8,377 nt of DNA, taken from contig DIYE01000016.1 of NCBI GenBank assembly GCA_002428885.1, forward strand, positions 1 through 8,377, written 5' to 3'. This stretch comes from Alphaproteobacteria bacterium UBA6062 (GTDB lineage Bacteria > Pseudomonadota > Alphaproteobacteria > Sneathiellales > Sneathiellaceae). Position numbers and translations under genes: made by a program. Under the pieces are notes generated by a model. It did no database searches. It saw only the letters and a program-made list of their open reading frames with translations, and was not told the origin of the DNA. Shown piece by piece: positions 1 through 6,803 of the stretch (its first letter is position 1; each line of letters starts with the position of its first letter).

Positions 1-847
1 GACCATCCATAACAGCGGCGGTCGCTTCCTCTTCCCGATGCGCGGGAAGACAATGCATGAATATGGCGTCGCCTGCCGCTTTTTCCATCAGTTTTTCATC
101 AATCTGAAAAGGGGCCAGCATATTGTGGCGGTCCCCGGCATCATCTCCCATGGAAACCCAGGTATCAGTTACCAGACAATCCGCCCCGGACGCAGCCTCT
201 GCAGCATCCTCCGTCACGTGGACATTGGCACCGGTATTTTTCGCCCAGTCGAGCGCCCGCTCATCAGGGGCCAGTTCCTTCGGGCAGGCGATCCGGAATT
301 CAAAACCGAACTGGCCGGCCGCATGGATCCAGGAGGAGACCATATTGTTCCCGTCCCCGCTCCAGGCAACGACCCGGTCTTTAATCGGGCCTTTATGTTC
401 TTCAAACGTCATCACATCCGCCATCAACTGGCAGGGGTGGCTGTCATTGCTGAGACCGTTAATCACCGGGATGGACGCATTGTCCGCCAGTTCCAAAAGT
501 TTGTCGTGATCATCTGTCCGAAGCATGATGGCATCGACAAAACGCGACAGAACTTTTGCTGTATCGGCAACGGTTTCACCGCGCCCAAGCTGCATGTCAC
601 CGCTGTTCAGCACCATGGTATCACCGCCGAGCTGGCGCATGGCCATGTCGAAAGAGACGCGTGTCCGGGTCGACGGAAATTCGAAAATGGCGGCAAGAGT
701 GTGCCCTGCAAGAGAAGCCCCTTCATCTCTGGTACCTTTGGGGAATCCGGCGCGAGCCTTCTTAACGGCAAGCGCATCATCAATCATGGACCGCAGATTT
801 TCTTTTGAGACTTCGTGAATATCGAGAAAATGCGTCACTTGGGTCAT
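1..847 (-). CDS. argF: Ornithine carbamoyltransferase, C-terminus cut off by window edge
   Basis: The enzyme transfers the carbamoyl group of carbamoyl phosphate to ornithine, making citrulline in cytosolic arginine biosynthesis. Reading from the ATG at 847 gives 282 codons with no stop before the edge. Visible motifs are the carbamoyl-phosphate loop STRTR (residues 59-63), HPCQ (137-140), GDGNN (164-168), DTWVSMG (228-234, ornithine-binding SMG) and HCLPAHR (265-271, catalytic cysteine 266). Family members are about 300-310 residues, so roughly 25-30 residues are missing on the left. The start is firm: AGGAG lies 8 bases upstream, inside the last codons of argD, and the argD TGA shares its A with this ATG, implying translational coupling. 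The residue before PSTRTR is Phe57, where many relatives have Lys. The motif set excludes aspartate carbamoyltransferase. Confidence 0.96.
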   Translation of the reverse strand, partial: MTQVTHFLDIHEVSKENLRSMIDDALAVKKARAGFPKGTRDEGASLAGHTLAAIFEFPSTRTRVSFDMAMRQLGGDTMVLNSGDMQLGRGETVADTAKVLSRFVDAIMLRTDDHDKLLELADNASIPVINGLSNDSHPCQLMADVMTFEEHKGPIKDRVVAWSGDGNNMVSSWIHAAGQFGFEFRIACPKELAPDERALDWAKNTGANVHVTEDAAEAASGADCLVTDTWVSMGDDAGDRHNMLAPFQIDEKLMEKAAGDAIFMHCLPAHREEEATAAVMDG

Positions 848-2016
848 CAGGCCAGCTCCTCACAGGCTTTTTCAAGGGCTTCCACAAACTCATTCACCTG
901 CTGCTCTTCGATGATAAGAGGCGGCAGTAGACGGACCACATTATCACCGGCCTTTGCCGTCAGGGCTCCGTGCTTCTCAAGCGCCTTGATCAGGGCCCCG
1001 TTTTCAACCTTGCATTTCAGGCCGAGATGCAGGCCTACGCCGCGCAACTCTTCCAGAACCGTGGGATAGCGGTCCACAACACCGTTCAGGGATTGTTTCA
1101 AGTGACCTGCAATCCGTGCGACCCGGTCCATAAAGCCGTCTTCGGTCATGACATCGACAACAGCCGTTGCCACTGACATGGCAAGCGGGTTACCGCCATA
1201 GGTGGAGCCGTGACTGCCAACGGTCATGCATTTGGCGACTTTCTCAACCGCCAGACAGGCCCCCACCGGAAAGCCGTTTCCAAGGGCCTTGGCGGAACTC
1301 ATGATATCCGGAGTGATGTCCAGATGCTCATAGGCGAACAGCTTTCCTGTGCGGCCCATGCCGGTCTGGATTTCATCAAACATCAGCAGGAGGCCTTCTT
1401 CATCACACAAGCTTCTCACTGCGCGTAGGAAGTCAGGATCCATCACCTGGATACCGCCTTCACCGATAATCGGTTCGATAATGATACCGGCGGTTTCCGG
1501 TGTGATCGCAGCCTTTACGGCTTCGATGTCCCCGGCCGGAACATGGTCATAACCGTCCACCATGGGACCAAAGCCTTCCAGCAGCTTATCCTGTCCGGCG
1601 GCGGCAATGGTCGCCAGGGTCCGGCCATGGAAGGAATCGTTGAAACCGATAACCCGGAACCGTTCCGGCTGACCGTTGGCGCTAAAATATTTGCGGATCA
1701 TTTTAAGACCGCATTCATTGGCCTCTGCGCCGGAATTACAGAAATACACGGCATCAGCAAAGGTGTTATCCACCAGCTTCTGAGCCAGGATTTTCTGTTC
1801 CGGAATGGTATAGAGATTGGCCACATGCAGCAGCTTTTCTGCCTGATCCTTGATCGCTTCCACCACTTTCGGATGGGAATGCCCAAGAGACGTGACAGCA
1901 ATACCGGCATAGAAATCGAGATATCGTCGGCCGTCATTCCCGATCAAGTACGCGCCCTCTCCTTTTTCAAAGGAAAGATCTGCAGGGGCATAATTTGATA
2001 ACAACGCGGGAATCAT
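847..2016 (-). CDS. argD: Acetylornithine (or acetylornithine/succinyldiaminopimelate) aminotransferase
   Basis: A PLP-dependent class III aminotransferase that interconverts N-acetylglutamate semialdehyde and N-acetylornithine with glutamate as amino donor, a late step towards ornithine; many bacterial ArgD proteins also serve lysine synthesis as DapC. Numbering from the ATG at 2016 gives 389 residues, normal for the family. Visible motifs are NSGAEAN (94-100, phosphate-binding region), FHGRT (129-133), FDEIQTGMGRTG (213-224, Asp214 for the pyridine nitrogen), SAKALGNG (241-248, Schiff-base Lys243) and GSHGSTYGGNPLA (267-279). The frame is open upstream to an ATG at 2052, adding 12 basic residues without family character, but GGAG seven bases before 2016 makes that the better start. 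The gene overlaps argF by one base, so the two form an operon. Dual DapC activity cannot be judged from sequence. Confidence 0.95.
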   Translation of the reverse strand: MIPALLSNYAPADLSFEKGEGAYLIGNDGRRYLDFYAGIAVTSLGHSHPKVVEAIKDQAEKLLHVANLYTIPEQKILAQKLVDNTFADAVYFCNSGAEANECGLKMIRKYFSANGQPERFRVIGFNDSFHGRTLATIAAAGQDKLLEGFGPMVDGYDHVPAGDIEAVKAAITPETAGIIIEPIIGEGGIQVMDPDFLRAVRSLCDEEGLLLMFDEIQTGMGRTGKLFAYEHLDITPDIMSSAKALGNGFPVGACLAVEKVAKCMTVGSHGSTYGGNPLAMSVATAVVDVMTEDGFMDRVARIAGHLKQSLNGVVDRYPTVLEELRGVGLHLGLKCKVENGALIKALEKHGALTAKAGDNVVRLLPPLIIEEQQVNEFVEALEKACEELA

Positions 2017-2019
2017 GTG

Positions 2020-2027
2020 CCTTCTCC
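2020..2027 (-). promoter_or_regulatory. Ribosome binding site that decides the argD start
   Basis: Read on the minus strand the site is GGAGAAGG, with its GGAG seven bases before the ATG at 2016. The upstream in-frame ATG at 2052 has no comparable site, so the shorter 389-residue ArgD is preferred. Confidence 0.75.
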
Positions 2028-2109
2028 ACAAGAAAAAACGACGATCTGTCATTCAGGTGAACGGCTGCATCCTCCTGAAAAGTCGGAAAACGAGCCAAGA
2101 AAGCGCCGA

Positions 2110-2138
2110 AGTATTGACAGGAGACCCTGTCCTGTCAA
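2110..2138 (-). promoter_or_regulatory. Candidate sigma-70-type promoter of argD-argF
   Basis: On the minus strand there is a perfect TTGACA (2138-2133), a 17-base spacer and AATACT (2115-2110, four of six matches to TATAAT). The predicted transcript would start near 2103, leaving a leader of about 87 bases before the argD start at 2016. The promoter lies within the 150-bp gap between the ABC permease gene and argD, so argD-argF need not depend on read-through from the permease. It almost completely overlaps a perfect inverted repeat (see the separate entry), which suggests repressor control. The call rests on motif and position only. Confidence 0.6.
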
Positions 2139-2139
2139 T
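2113..2139. repeat. Perfect 10+10 bp inverted repeat, candidate operator of argD-argF
   Basis: The arms are ATTGACAGGA (2113-2122) and TCCTGTCAAT (2130-2139), separated by seven bases. On the minus strand the right arm supplies the -35 box and the left arm runs into the -10 box, so a dimeric protein bound here would cover the promoter. The same sequence could form an RNA hairpin at the end of permease transcripts, but no U-tract follows it, so an operator role is preferred. The cognate regulator is unknown; the half-site does not resemble the E. coli ArgR box. Confidence 0.6.
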
Positions 2140-2166
2140 CAAACTCTTGCGAAAGGCCGGGTTTTT

Positions 2167-3003
2167 CTATGCTTTTAGCTTGAAACCGCGCTTGAACAGT
2201 ATCCAGACAGTGCCATAGAGCACAAGATCCAGAAGACCGACCACCAACGCGCCTTGCAAAAGGGAGCTGTCGGAGGTGCCGATAAAGCCGTAGCGGAAAC
2301 CGTCAATCATGTAGAAAAACGGGTTCATATGGCTGAGAGTATACCAGATTCCGCTTAGACGCTCGACGGAATAGAAGGTTCCGGAGAGAAACGACAGCGG
2401 CATAATCACGAAATTGGTGACAGCCGCGATATGATCAAACTTGTCGGAAATGATACCGCCAATAATACCGAGCAAGGACAGCATCAGTCCTGCCGCGATA
2501 ATAAAATACAGAACAGCGGCCCAGGAATGAACTTTAAGATCAATAAAGAACCACATACAGACGGAAACCGCGATCGCAACCACTACGCCCCGAGCCAATC
2601 CGGACAGCGCATAGGCAAGTGTCAGTTCAGCCGCCGACAGAGGCGGCATCAGGACATCCACGATATTACCCTGTACTTTGGCAATCACCAGGGAAGAGGA
2701 AGTGTTGGCAAAGGCGTTCTGGATCACCGCCATCATAATCAGGCCGGGTGCCAGAAAGTCCGTAAAGCTGACGGTACCGTTGTAACGGTCGCTATTTCCG
2801 AAGGCGAGGGTAAAGATCGCCAGAAACAGCATGGTTGTCATCATGGGAGCGAACACGGTCTGCAGCGGAACTTTCAGGAACCGTTTGATTTCCTTCATAA
2901 GCAGCGTGTAAAGGCCAAGCCAGTTCAAAAAGGCGATGCGGCCCACGGCCGATTGACGTGCTTGTGAATAAGCCGTCTGATTTTCTGTTGTGCGGATGGT
3001 CAT
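2167..3003 (-). CDS. ABC-2 type transporter permease, YadH-like
   Basis: An inner-membrane permease subunit that would pair with a separate ATPase to export an unidentified substrate. It has 278 residues; the E. coli relative YadH is about 256, so the N-terminus is somewhat extended. Hydrophobic segments lie near residues 50-69, 84-104, 125-150, 160-185, 192-212 and 248-270, the six-helix ABC-2 plan. The stretch from SFLSGTFYS (204-212) through SHMNPFFYMIDGFRYGF (224-240) is the diagnostic ABC-2 C-terminal signature. The ATG at 3003 has only a weak AAAGGG-like site; Met36 is an alternative but would lose the conserved region before helix 1. No ATPase gene is adjacent: the next gene is divergent. 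It precedes argD on the same strand with a 150-bp gap that holds a separate promoter. The substrate cannot be inferred. Confidence 0.88.
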   Translation of the reverse strand: MTIRTTENQTAYSQARQSAVGRIAFLNWLGLYTLLMKEIKRFLKVPLQTVFAPMMTTMLFLAIFTLAFGNSDRYNGTVSFTDFLAPGLIMMAVIQNAFANTSSSLVIAKVQGNIVDVLMPPLSAAELTLAYALSGLARGVVVAIAVSVCMWFFIDLKVHSWAAVLYFIIAAGLMLSLLGIIGGIISDKFDHIAAVTNFVIMPLSFLSGTFYSVERLSGIWYTLSHMNPFFYMIDGFRYGFIGTSDSSLLQGALVVGLLDLVLYGTVWILFKRGFKLKA

Positions 3004-3124
3004 GGCCCTTTAAATATTCGCTCAGAGAGGAAGGTGCAAGTTATCCTTGTCACGGAATGTCATTTATTCAGAACGTCCGGTCAAAAATAACGCACCTATA
3101 TGACAAACAGATGGAGGAATAACC
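3004..3124. other. Divergent spacer between the permease and arsC-like genes
   Basis: This 121-base region must hold promoters firing in both directions, but I see no hexamer pair good enough to call. On the plus strand it ends with GGAGG (3113-3117), seven bases before the start at 3125. On the minus strand a TTGCAC / TATTTA pair at 17-base spacing exists but matches consensus poorly. Confidence 0.4.
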
Positions 3125-3472
3125 ATGTCCGTCAAGATCCTGCACAATCCAAGATGCAGCAAATCCCGCCAGACTTTGGAGATTATCCGGGAAAAAGGCA
3201 TTGAGCCTATGGTCGTGGAATATCTGAAAACGCCTCCCAGCCGGGAAGAACTGGTGGATATTCTGACCAAGCTGTCCATGTCTCCGCGCGACCTGATGCG
3301 CAAAGGCGAGGCCGACTATAAAGATAATAATCTGGCGGATGAGAGCCTGACGGATGATCAGTTGATTGATGCCATGCTGGAATTCCCCAAACTTATCGAA
3401 CGACCGATTGTGATCAGCGACGGCCAGGTCCGTATTGGCCGCCCGCCGGAATCCGTGTCCGAAATCCTCTGA
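3125..3472 (+). CDS. ArsC/YfgD-family reductase (arsenate reductase-like)
   Basis: A small cytosolic thioredoxin-fold protein of the glutaredoxin-coupled ArsC family. Its 115 residues are close to E. coli YfgD (about 119) rather than ArsC (about 141). HNPRCSKSR (7-15) carries the catalytic Cys11. Three arginines align with those that bind the oxyanion in E. coli ArsC: Arg59 (LMRK), Arg93 (ERPIVI) and Arg106 (GRPPE). The ending 'IGRPPE...EIL' is YfgD-like. The start has a strong GGAGG seven bases upstream. The GTPase gene begins 15 bases after the stop, so the two are probably co-transcribed. There is no arsenite pump or metal-sensing ArsR nearby, so a role in arsenate resistance is not supported by context; YfgD-type proteins are often annotated as arsenate reductases on homology alone. 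Confidence 0.93.
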   Translation: MSVKILHNPRCSKSRQTLEIIREKGIEPMVVEYLKTPPSREELVDILTKLSMSPRDLMRKGEADYKDNNLADESLTDDQLIDAMLEFPKLIERPIVISDGQVRIGRPPESVSEIL

Positions 3473-3487
3473 TTTCAGGGCTCTTCG

Positions 3488-4420
3488 GTGACCTCCACGA
3501 CAGAAGATCTGGTGATTGGCCTGAGAGCCGGCAATCGGGCCGTGCTTGCCCGGGCCATTACGCTTGCAGAAAATAACGCGCCCGGTACAGGAGAGCTGCT
3601 GCAACAGATTGCCCCCTCTCTCGGCCAGGCCCTGGTTGTCGGTTTCACCGGTGCGCCCGGCGCCGGTAAGTCGACGATGGTTGGAGCTTACGTGAAGGAG
3701 CTCAGGCAGCGAGGAAAGTCCGTTGGTATTATTGCCGTGGATCCCTCCAGCCCCTTAAGCGGCGGTGCCGTTCTCGGAGATCGTATCCGCATGAGCGAAC
3801 ATGCTTCCGACCCGGATGTTTTTGTCCGCAGCCTGGCGTCCCGCGGCCACCTCGGAGGTCTCAGCCGGTCCGCCTCTCATGTAATCGATGTGATGGATGC
3901 CTTTGGCAAGGATGTCATTGTTCTGGAAACCGTGGGCGCTGGACAGTCGGAAGTGGAGGTTGCAGATATAGCTGACGTCAAGATCGTTGTCTGTGCCCCG
4001 GGCCTTGGCGATGACGTGCAAGCCATAAAGGCCGGTATTCTGGAGATCGCCGATATTCTGGTGGTCAACAAGGCGGACAATCCCCTGGCGGAACGAACCG
4101 CCCGGCAGCTTGAAGCCCGGACAACCGGTGCCGGAAGCCGGAAAATACCGGTTCTCAAAACCATCGCTGTTGAAGGTGAGGGGCTGGAAGCACTGGCCGA
4201 TGCCATAGAAACAGCACATCTATTGCAGGATGGCGATAAAAAAGAAAAAGACCGTCCCAGAAAACTCCTGAAGACGGCGACGCTTGAATTTCTCTCCAGC
4301 CAATTGGACGCAGGGTCACCGGCACTGGAAGCCCTCGCAGGCAGGCTTGTACGCGGTGAGATGTCGTTTGAACAGGCGGCTAGGGACGCTCTTGCCTTGG
4401 CCGCAAAAGAGGGCAAATAA
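3488..4420 (+). CDS. meaB: MeaB/ArgK-type P-loop GTPase (methylmalonyl-CoA mutase-associated)
   Basis: MeaB is a G-protein chaperone that gates loading and protects adenosylcobalamin in methylmalonyl-CoA mutase; older annotations call the family ArgK or LAO/AO transport kinase. The 310-residue protein shows the Walker A loop GAPGAGKST (55-63), the VDPSSPLSGGAVLGDRIRM block (84-102), ETVGAGQSE (147-155), PGLGDDVQAIKAG (171-183) and the guanine-specificity motif NKAD (194-197). The C-terminal 60-70 residues form the family's helical dimerisation region. The start is GTG, with AGGG (3477-3480) seven bases upstream in the gap after the ArsC-like gene. No mutase subunit is in the window, so the client must be encoded elsewhere if the usual role holds. 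Related client mutases such as isobutyryl-CoA mutase cannot be excluded. Confidence 0.93.
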   Translation: MTSTTEDLVIGLRAGNRAVLARAITLAENNAPGTGELLQQIAPSLGQALVVGFTGAPGAGKSTMVGAYVKELRQRGKSVGIIAVDPSSPLSGGAVLGDRIRMSEHASDPDVFVRSLASRGHLGGLSRSASHVIDVMDAFGKDVIVLETVGAGQSEVEVADIADVKIVVCAPGLGDDVQAIKAGILEIADILVVNKADNPLAERTARQLEARTTGAGSRKIPVLKTIAVEGEGLEALADAIETAHLLQDGDKKEKDRPRKLLKTATLEFLSSQLDAGSPALEALAGRLVRGEMSFEQAARDALALAAKEGK

Positions 4421-4529
4421 GCACCCCTGCCCCCATTTCCTCCTTTTCATTGCGCTGCACAAAATATAAGCTGCTTCACAATCCTGGGCGCAACCTTGGA
4501 ACGATAAAAAAGAAAAGAGGAGAATTCTC
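4421..4529 (+). other. Spacer between meaB and the thiolase gene
   Basis: These 109 bases contain no hairpin followed by a T-run, so meaB transcripts may continue into the thiolase gene. A TATAAG-like hexamer at 4465-4470 lacks an upstream -35 partner. The region ends with AGGAG (4518-4522), seven bases before the thiolase ATG. Confidence 0.4.
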
Positions 4530-5714
4530 ATGGCAGAAGCCGTCATTGTATCCACCGCCAGAACCCCGATCGGTAAAGCCTATCGCGGCGCTTTTAACAA
4601 CACCCATGGCGCTGATCTGGGAGGTCATGTTATCAAGCACGCCGTTGAGCGGGCCGGCGTCGATCCTGCAGAAGTCGAAGATGTTTTGATGGGCGTCGCC
4701 AATCCTGAAGGCGCTGCCGGCGGCAATATTGCCCGTCAAGCCCTGCTGCGTGCAGGCTTGCCGATCACTGCTTCAGGCGCAACCGTAAACCGTTTCTGCT
4801 CTTCCGGCCTGCAAACCGTTTCAATGGCCGCCCAACGCGTTATTGCCGACGGTGTACCGGTCATGGTTGCCGGTGGCCTGGAAAGCATCAGCCTGGTGCA
4901 GAACGAAAACATGAACACCTTCCGCTACCAGAATGAATGGCTCGTGGAAAATAAACCGGCCATTTATGATCCCATGCTGAAAACAGCGGAAACCGTTGCC
5001 ACCCGCTACGGCATTTCCCGCGAAGCCCAGGACGAATATGGCTACCAGAGCCAGATGCGGACCGCCGCTGGTCAGGAAGCCGGTCGCTTCGACAAGGAAA
5101 TCGTTCCGATGACCTCCACAAAGCTGCTGGTCAACAAGGAAACCGGCGAAACCCTGGAAGAAGAAGTTACCCTGACCAAAGACGAAGGCAACCGTCCGGA
5201 AACAACACTGGAAGGTCTGTCCACCCTGAAACCGGTGATGGGCGAAGACTGCTTTATCACGGCCGGTAACGCCAGCCAGCTGTCTGACGGTGCCTCCGCC
5301 TGCGTGGTGATGGATTCAAAGCTGGCTGAGAAACGCAACATCGAACCCCTCGGCACGTATCGCGGTCTGGTTGTCGCAGGTTGCGAACCTGATGAAATGG
5401 GTATTGGGCCGATTTACGCGGTTCCAAAACTGCTGGAACGCAACGGCCTGAAAATGGACGATATCGGCCTTTGGGAACTGAACGAAGCCTTTGCCGTGCA
5501 GGTTCTCTACTGCCGCGACAAGCTGGGTATTCCGAACGAACTTCTCAATGTGGATGGCGGCGCCATCGCCATCGGACACCCTTATGGCATGTCCGGCGCC
5601 CGCATGACCGGCCACGCTCTGATCGAAGGCAAACGCCGCGGCGCCAAATATGTGGTCACCACCATGTGTATCGGCGGCGGCATGGGCGCAGCAGCCCTGT
5701 TTGAAGTCAATTAA
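4530..5714 (+). CDS. Thiolase: acetyl-CoA C-acyltransferase/acetyltransferase
   Basis: A thiolase-superfamily enzyme that cleaves 3-ketoacyl-CoA with CoA (beta-oxidation) or condenses two acetyl-CoA; sequence alone does not fix the direction or chain length. The 394 residues match the standard length. The nucleophilic cysteine is Cys90 in NRFCSSGLQ (87-95), with NEAF (318-321), GHPYGMSGARM (349-359, catalytic His350) and TMCIGGGMGAA (378-388, general base Cys380), so the catalytic set is intact. Position 352 is Tyr, where GHPLG is more common; this looks like a subfamily trait. The start has AGGAG seven bases upstream. The gene lies 109 bases after meaB on the same strand and ends 21 bases before a strong terminator. 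Acyl-CoA metabolism fits the MeaB neighbour, though co-transcription is unproven. Confidence 0.95.
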   Translation: MAEAVIVSTARTPIGKAYRGAFNNTHGADLGGHVIKHAVERAGVDPAEVEDVLMGVANPEGAAGGNIARQALLRAGLPITASGATVNRFCSSGLQTVSMAAQRVIADGVPVMVAGGLESISLVQNENMNTFRYQNEWLVENKPAIYDPMLKTAETVATRYGISREAQDEYGYQSQMRTAAGQEAGRFDKEIVPMTSTKLLVNKETGETLEEEVTLTKDEGNRPETTLEGLSTLKPVMGEDCFITAGNASQLSDGASACVVMDSKLAEKRNIEPLGTYRGLVVAGCEPDEMGIGPIYAVPKLLERNGLKMDDIGLWELNEAFAVQVLYCRDKLGIPNELLNVDGGAIAIGHPYGMSGARMTGHALIEGKRRGAKYVVTTMCIGGGMGAAALFEVN

Positions 5715-5735
5715 GGCACGCCCATACGAATTAGG

Positions 5736-5768
5736 AAAGCCGGCCTGCTCATGCAGGTCGGCTTTTTT
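5736..5768 (+). terminator. Rho-independent terminator after the thiolase gene
   Basis: A 13-pair stem with a TCAT loop (5749-5752) joins 5736-5748 to 5753-5765, all Watson-Crick except one G-T wobble (5743/5758), and runs into six T residues (5763-5768). It sits just after the thiolase stop. Read on the minus strand the hairpin is followed by only three T residues, so it may act weakly for the converging DUF899 gene, whose stop lies at 5772. Confidence 0.93.
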
Positions 5769-5771
5769 GTA

Positions 5772-6458
5772 TCACAAAGACGGATAGGCCGTTCCGCGCC
5801 CTTCCGGGGTCAGGTCCATAACATTCCAGAGGCCCCACATATTGTCGATATGGCGTGGGTCGTTCGGCCAGTTGGAAGCGTAGTAGAACAGTTCCGTCGA
5901 ATAGCGGTGGATGATGCCCGCTCCTGTCTTTTTAAAGATATGCATGATGGGCCATTGGTGGCCATCCGGGGGTTCTGAATGGTAATCCTGATTGAAGGAA
6001 TTGCCAGAGGACGATAGCAGAACCAGCTTGCCCCAGTTCCGGTCTTTGGCAAGATCTGCAATACGGCTAGCGGATGACTTGGCAACCACCACCATATTGA
6101 TCCGGTCCAGCAGATGCCGCATCTCGCCGTTCAGTCCATCCAGGAAAGAAGCGCACATGGGACAGGCATTCTCTGCATTAGGGCCGTACATCAGTGTATA
6201 AACTGCAAGTGTGTCCTTACCGTCTTTAAAACAATCGGACAGCCTAACCGCTTCTCCAACCTGCCTGCCATCGATATTTGAAGCCGCTTCAAACAGATAA
6301 TCTTCAGGAACACGACCACCAGACGGGAGCTCACGGCGCTTTTTTGCCAGTGCCTCCATACGGGTGCGCAATTCTATTTCTTCGGCCAGCAGAGCATTTC
6401 TGGCCGCCCGATAATCTGCGCTTTCACCGGGAAAGCTCACGGAATGAAAGTCATTCAT
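5772..6458 (-). CDS. DUF899 family thioredoxin-like protein
   Basis: A 228-residue cytosolic protein of the DUF899 family, predicted to adopt a thioredoxin-like fold; its reaction is not established. The N-terminal helix with YRAARNALLAEEIELR (16-31) and ELPSGGRVPEDYLFE (43-57) is typical. A CPMC motif (99-102) follows VYTLMYGP (86-93), at the position of a CxxC redox centre. SSSGNSFNQDYH (residues about 149-160) and the C-terminal DPRHIDNMWGLWNVMDLTPEGRG block are further family hallmarks. The protein appears full length and has no signal peptide. Its ATG overlaps the regulator's TGA as ATGA, with GGAAGAGG just upstream, so the two are translationally coupled. Control by that regulator is the obvious expectation. 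A thiol or peroxide-related role is only an inference from the CxxC. Confidence 0.9.
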   Translation of the reverse strand: MNDFHSVSFPGESADYRAARNALLAEEIELRTRMEALAKKRRELPSGGRVPEDYLFEAASNIDGRQVGEAVRLSDCFKDGKDTLAVYTLMYGPNAENACPMCASFLDGLNGEMRHLLDRINMVVVAKSSASRIADLAKDRNWGKLVLLSSSGNSFNQDYHSEPPDGHQWPIMHIFKKTGAGIIHRYSTELFYYASNWPNDPRHIDNMWGLWNVMDLTPEGRGTAYPSL

Positions 6459-6796
6459 GTTTCCTCTTCCTTTTTCATCTGCAGATAATCATCCAACTGA
6501 TCGAAACGATTTTCCCAGAAACGCTGCTGTTCCCCGATCCAGGTACCGGCCTGCTTCAGGGCCTTGATGTCCAGCCCGCAGATCTGCTCCCGCCCCCGTT
6601 TTTCGCGCAAGACGAGACCGGCTTTTTCAAGAACCCGGATGTGCTTTGACACACCCGTCAGGCTCATGGAGGAGGGGGTCTGCAGATCCGACAGTCTGAC
6701 AGGTCCTTTTTGCAACTGGGTCAGGATGGCGCGCCTGTTCGGATCACCAAGCGCCGAGAAAATAAGGTCAAGCTGTATTTCATTATAATCAACCAT
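6455..6796 (-). CDS. ArsR-family winged-helix transcriptional regulator
   Basis: A dimeric DNA-binding repressor of the ArsR type, probably acting on its own operon. From the ATG at 6796 it has 113 residues. ALGDPNRRAIL (15-25) opens the winged helix, SLTGVSKHIRVLEKAGLV (45-62) is the recognition-helix region, and LREKRGREQICGL forms the wing. FWENRFDQLDDYL near the end is typical of ArsR proteins linked to AHSA1 or DUF899 genes. The canonical ELCVCDL metal site is absent and the only cysteine is in the wing, so metal sensing of the ArsR/SmtB kind is unlikely. A GTG at 6805 would add three residues; neither start has a Shine-Dalgarno, and the ATG fits family N-termini better. The DUF899 gene follows with a 4-base overlap. 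Two palindromes lie at and upstream of the start. Confidence 0.93.
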   Translation of the reverse strand: MVDYNEIQLDLIFSALGDPNRRAILTQLQKGPVRLSDLQTPSSMSLTGVSKHIRVLEKAGLVLREKRGREQICGLDIKALKQAGTWIGEQQRFWENRFDQLDDYLQMKKEEET

Positions 6797-6802
6797 ATGG
6801 TT
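6791..6802. promoter_or_regulatory. Palindrome AACCATATGGTT over the arsR start codon, candidate operator
   Basis: A perfect 12-bp palindrome whose central CATATG contains the arsR ATG (6796-6794 on the minus strand). It shares the half-site AACCA with a second palindrome 39 bp upstream (centre to centre), making both plausible ArsR-dimer sites for autoregulation. Confidence 0.55.
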
Positions 6803-6803
6803 C

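Noticed and set aside
38..808. Long plus-strand open frame (256 codons) opposite argF.
   Set aside because: The minus strand there encodes a convincing ArgF with all active-site motifs. The plus-strand product has no recognisable features and arises from the codon bias of the true gene.
2017..2052. Upstream argD start adding 12 residues.
   Set aside because: The added residues are not typical of the family and lack a ribosome site, whereas the ATG at 2016 has GGAG at seven bases.
2113..2139. The inverted repeat as a terminator for the ABC permease gene.
   Set aside because: On the minus strand the hairpin is followed by ACTTCGG rather than a T-run, and its arms coincide with promoter hexamers.
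3010..3040. TTGCAC / TATTTA pair as the permease promoter.
   Set aside because: Each hexamer matches consensus at only three positions, and transcription would start almost at the ATG.
3068..3604. Minus-strand open frame of 178 codons across the arsC-like gene.
   Set aside because: It is antisense to two well-supported genes and has no ribosome site or family signature.
3125..6796. An arsenic-resistance island made of the arsC-like gene and the ArsR gene.
   Set aside because: The two are 3 kb apart on opposite strands, the reductase is YfgD-like, the regulator lacks the metal site, and no arsenite pump is present.
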